Assembly: GCA_019114005.1 (NCBI GenBank)
Contig: DXGH01000049.1
Coordinates: 1 to 50,956 of the forward strand
Origin: Candidatus Acetatifactor stercoripullorum
GTDB taxonomy: Bacteria; Bacillota; Clostridia; Lachnospirales; Lachnospiraceae
Direction of reading: 5' to 3'
Length of the DNA stretch: 50,956 bases
The first letter of the stretch is position 1. The number at the start of each line of letters is the position of its first letter. Position numbers and translations under genes: made by a program. Of this stretch, positions 49,844-50,956 are shown piece by piece. The notes under the pieces were generated by a model. It saw nothing but the letters and a program-made list of their open reading frames with translations, was not told the origin of the DNA and did no database searches.

Positions 49844-50956
49844 TTGAGCAGAATAAAAATCCAGGGGGGCCTTCTTTTTGACGGGCTGGGGAATCCGGGC
49901 AGAAATGCGGATGTTGTGCTGCAGGAGGATAAAATTGTAAAAATCGGAGACTGCGCTGGGGAAGAAGCAGATGTAGTCATCGATGCCCGGGGGAAAATTG
50001 TATGCCCCGGGTTTGTGGATATTCACAGGCATCATGACGCAAAGGTGCTGTTTGACAAAGCCTTTGGGCAGACGGAGCTGCGCCAGGGAATCACCACAGC
50101 AATCTGCGGCAACTGCGGCATCAGCCTGACGCCCAGGCCCCGGGAGGAAGAGAAGGCGGCCCAATATTATGCCTTTGAGGAGCCTGTTATGGGGCCTGTG
50201 GGACTGGATGGCCCGGTGACCTTCGGAGAGTATATGCAGCGGCTGGATGAGGAGGAGCTGCCTCTTAATATTTCAGCCATGGCAGGAACCGGCACTGTAA
50301 AAATCTGTGTGAAGGGCTTTTCCGACACCCCTTATACAAAAGACGAGCTGGAAGCCGCCAGGGCGCTGGTGGAGGATGCGCTTTCCCAGGGAGCCCCCGG
50401 CATTTCCCTGGGGATTATGTACCTCCCGGAATGCTATTCCTCCACGGAGGAGTTTGTCTCTATTTTAGAGCCTGTGGGGCGTTATGGCCGGGTGATTACA
50501 ACCCATATCCGGGGAGAAGGGGACAGTATGGTGGAAAGCGTGCGGGAGGTGATCGAGATTGCCCGCCGCGTGGGCTGCGCCCTTGAAATCAGCCATTTCA
50601 AGAGCTGTGGAGTAAGCAACTGGAGGAAGGACATCCACCGCGCCATTGCGGAAATAGAGAAGGCCAGAAACCAGGGGATGGATGTGACCTGTGATTTTTA
50701 TCCCTATGACGGAGGCAGCACGGCGCTCACCACTATGCTTCCCCCTGTCTTTGTCAGGGGAAATCTGGAGGATGCCCTGGAGCGGCTTGGCACAAGGGAG
50801 GGAGTGGAGGAGTTTCGGAAAGCCAGCAGAGTGCTTTATCCGGACTGGGATAATTTCTGTGTGACTTTGGGCTGGAACCGCATTCTCATCAGCGGCACGA
50901 CTCTTCCTGAAAATGAAAAATTCAGAGGAAAGCTGATGACGGATGCAGCCAGGGAA
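49844..50956 (+). CDS. N-acyl-D-amino-acid deacylase-family amidohydrolase (partial)
   Basis: At least 371 residues, cut by the window end (family length about 500-530). An in-frame stop at 49835-49837 and no ATG near make TTG 49844 the likely start, with AGAGAGG about ten bases before. Amidohydrolase motifs: PGFVDIHRHHD (HxH metal ligands), TTAICGNCGIS with the cysteine typical of D-aminoacylases, THIRGEG and LEISHFKSCG with a metal-ligand histidine. It hydrolyses N-acyl-D-amino acids or a related amide. It stands alone after a long intergenic gap. Confidence 0.85.
   Translation, partial: MSRIKIQGGLLFDGLGNPGRNADVVLQEDKIVKIGDCAGEEADVVIDARGKIVCPGFVDIHRHHDAKVLFDKAFGQTELRQGITTAICGNCGISLTPRPREEEKAAQYYAFEEPVMGPVGLDGPVTFGEYMQRLDEEELPLNISAMAGTGTVKICVKGFSDTPYTKDELEAARALVEDALSQGAPGISLGIMYLPECYSSTEEFVSILEPVGRYGRVITTHIRGEGDSMVESVREVIEIARRVGCALEISHFKSCGVSNWRKDIHRAIAEIEKARNQGMDVTCDFYPYDGGSTALTTMLPPVFVRGNLEDALERLGTREGVEEFRKASRVLYPDWDNFCVTLGWNRILISGTTLPENEKFRGKLMTDAARE

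Noticed and set aside
49525..49980. Minus-strand frame of 151 residues in the long intergenic region
   Set aside because: It runs antisense into the amidohydrolase gene, has no ribosome site and has composition unlike a real protein.

Overview
The window looks like chromosome of a gut Firmicute, most likely a Lachnospiraceae-type Clostridium. The signs are strong AGGAG/GGAGG ribosome sites, roughly half GC by eye, operons joined by ATGA overlaps, sigma-A promoters, PRD/RAT antitermination, a VanW protein, Firmicute type II GalT, a GPH sugar symporter and a beta-glucuronidase locus. No rRNA, tRNA or CRISPR array was seen. The species assignment is inference.

Layout. 1-690: tail of a large serine recombinase (end of a mobile element) lying against a padR regulator that has lost its 5' half. 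675-2330: a divergent SEDS-like membrane protein and a small membrane protein. 2411-4163 (minus): histidine kinase and response regulator, divergent from 4394-8617 (plus), a chain of CapA-like lipoprotein, zinc dehydrogenase, ferredoxin-type aldo/keto reductase and AraC regulator. 8762-11496: galK-galT (Leloir pathway). 11645-16741: a self-contained PTS operon behind a LicT-type RAT leader: PRD antiterminator, EIIA, EI, HPr, EIICB. 16845-20398: a second copy of the same promoter plus RAT plus terminator leader, now in front of a metallophosphoesterase, a B12-binding radical SAM protein and a DnaQ-type exonuclease. 20364-25941: small membrane proteins, VanW protein, AIR-synthase-like protein, Lrp regulator with aminotransferase, and trmL. 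25938-33125: a broken DUF4405 gene, gamma-carbonic anhydrase, a SWIM-SNF2 helicase, a frameshifted beta-glucuronidase and an MBL-fold hydrolase. 33297-41033: an efflux operon with three consecutive HlyD-type adaptors, a MacB-type permease, a cluster of palindromes, a small membrane protein and a LolD/MacB-type ATPase. 41039-42926 (minus): GntR(YtrA)-ABC operon. 43074-49256: GPH symporter, a shrunken GH2-like protein, and an ABC/GldG/DUF4340 export-like module. 49844 to the end: D-aminoacylase-family amidohydrolase, cut by the window edge.

Most notable is the PTS locus. The antiterminator keeps both PRD1 histidines (H100, H159) but has Asn206 and Trp269 where LicT has its PRD2 histidines, and the HPr has Lys46 instead of the regulatory Ser46. 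By inference, this phosphorelay keeps substrate sensing through EII but is cut off from HPr(Ser-P)/CcpA and HPr(His-P) catabolite control. The same antiterminator may also drive the downstream radical SAM operon through the duplicated RAT leader. Other points of interest are the structured palindrome cluster inside the efflux operon, the GH2 remnant without a catalytic barrel, and three genes broken by truncation, deletion or frameshift.
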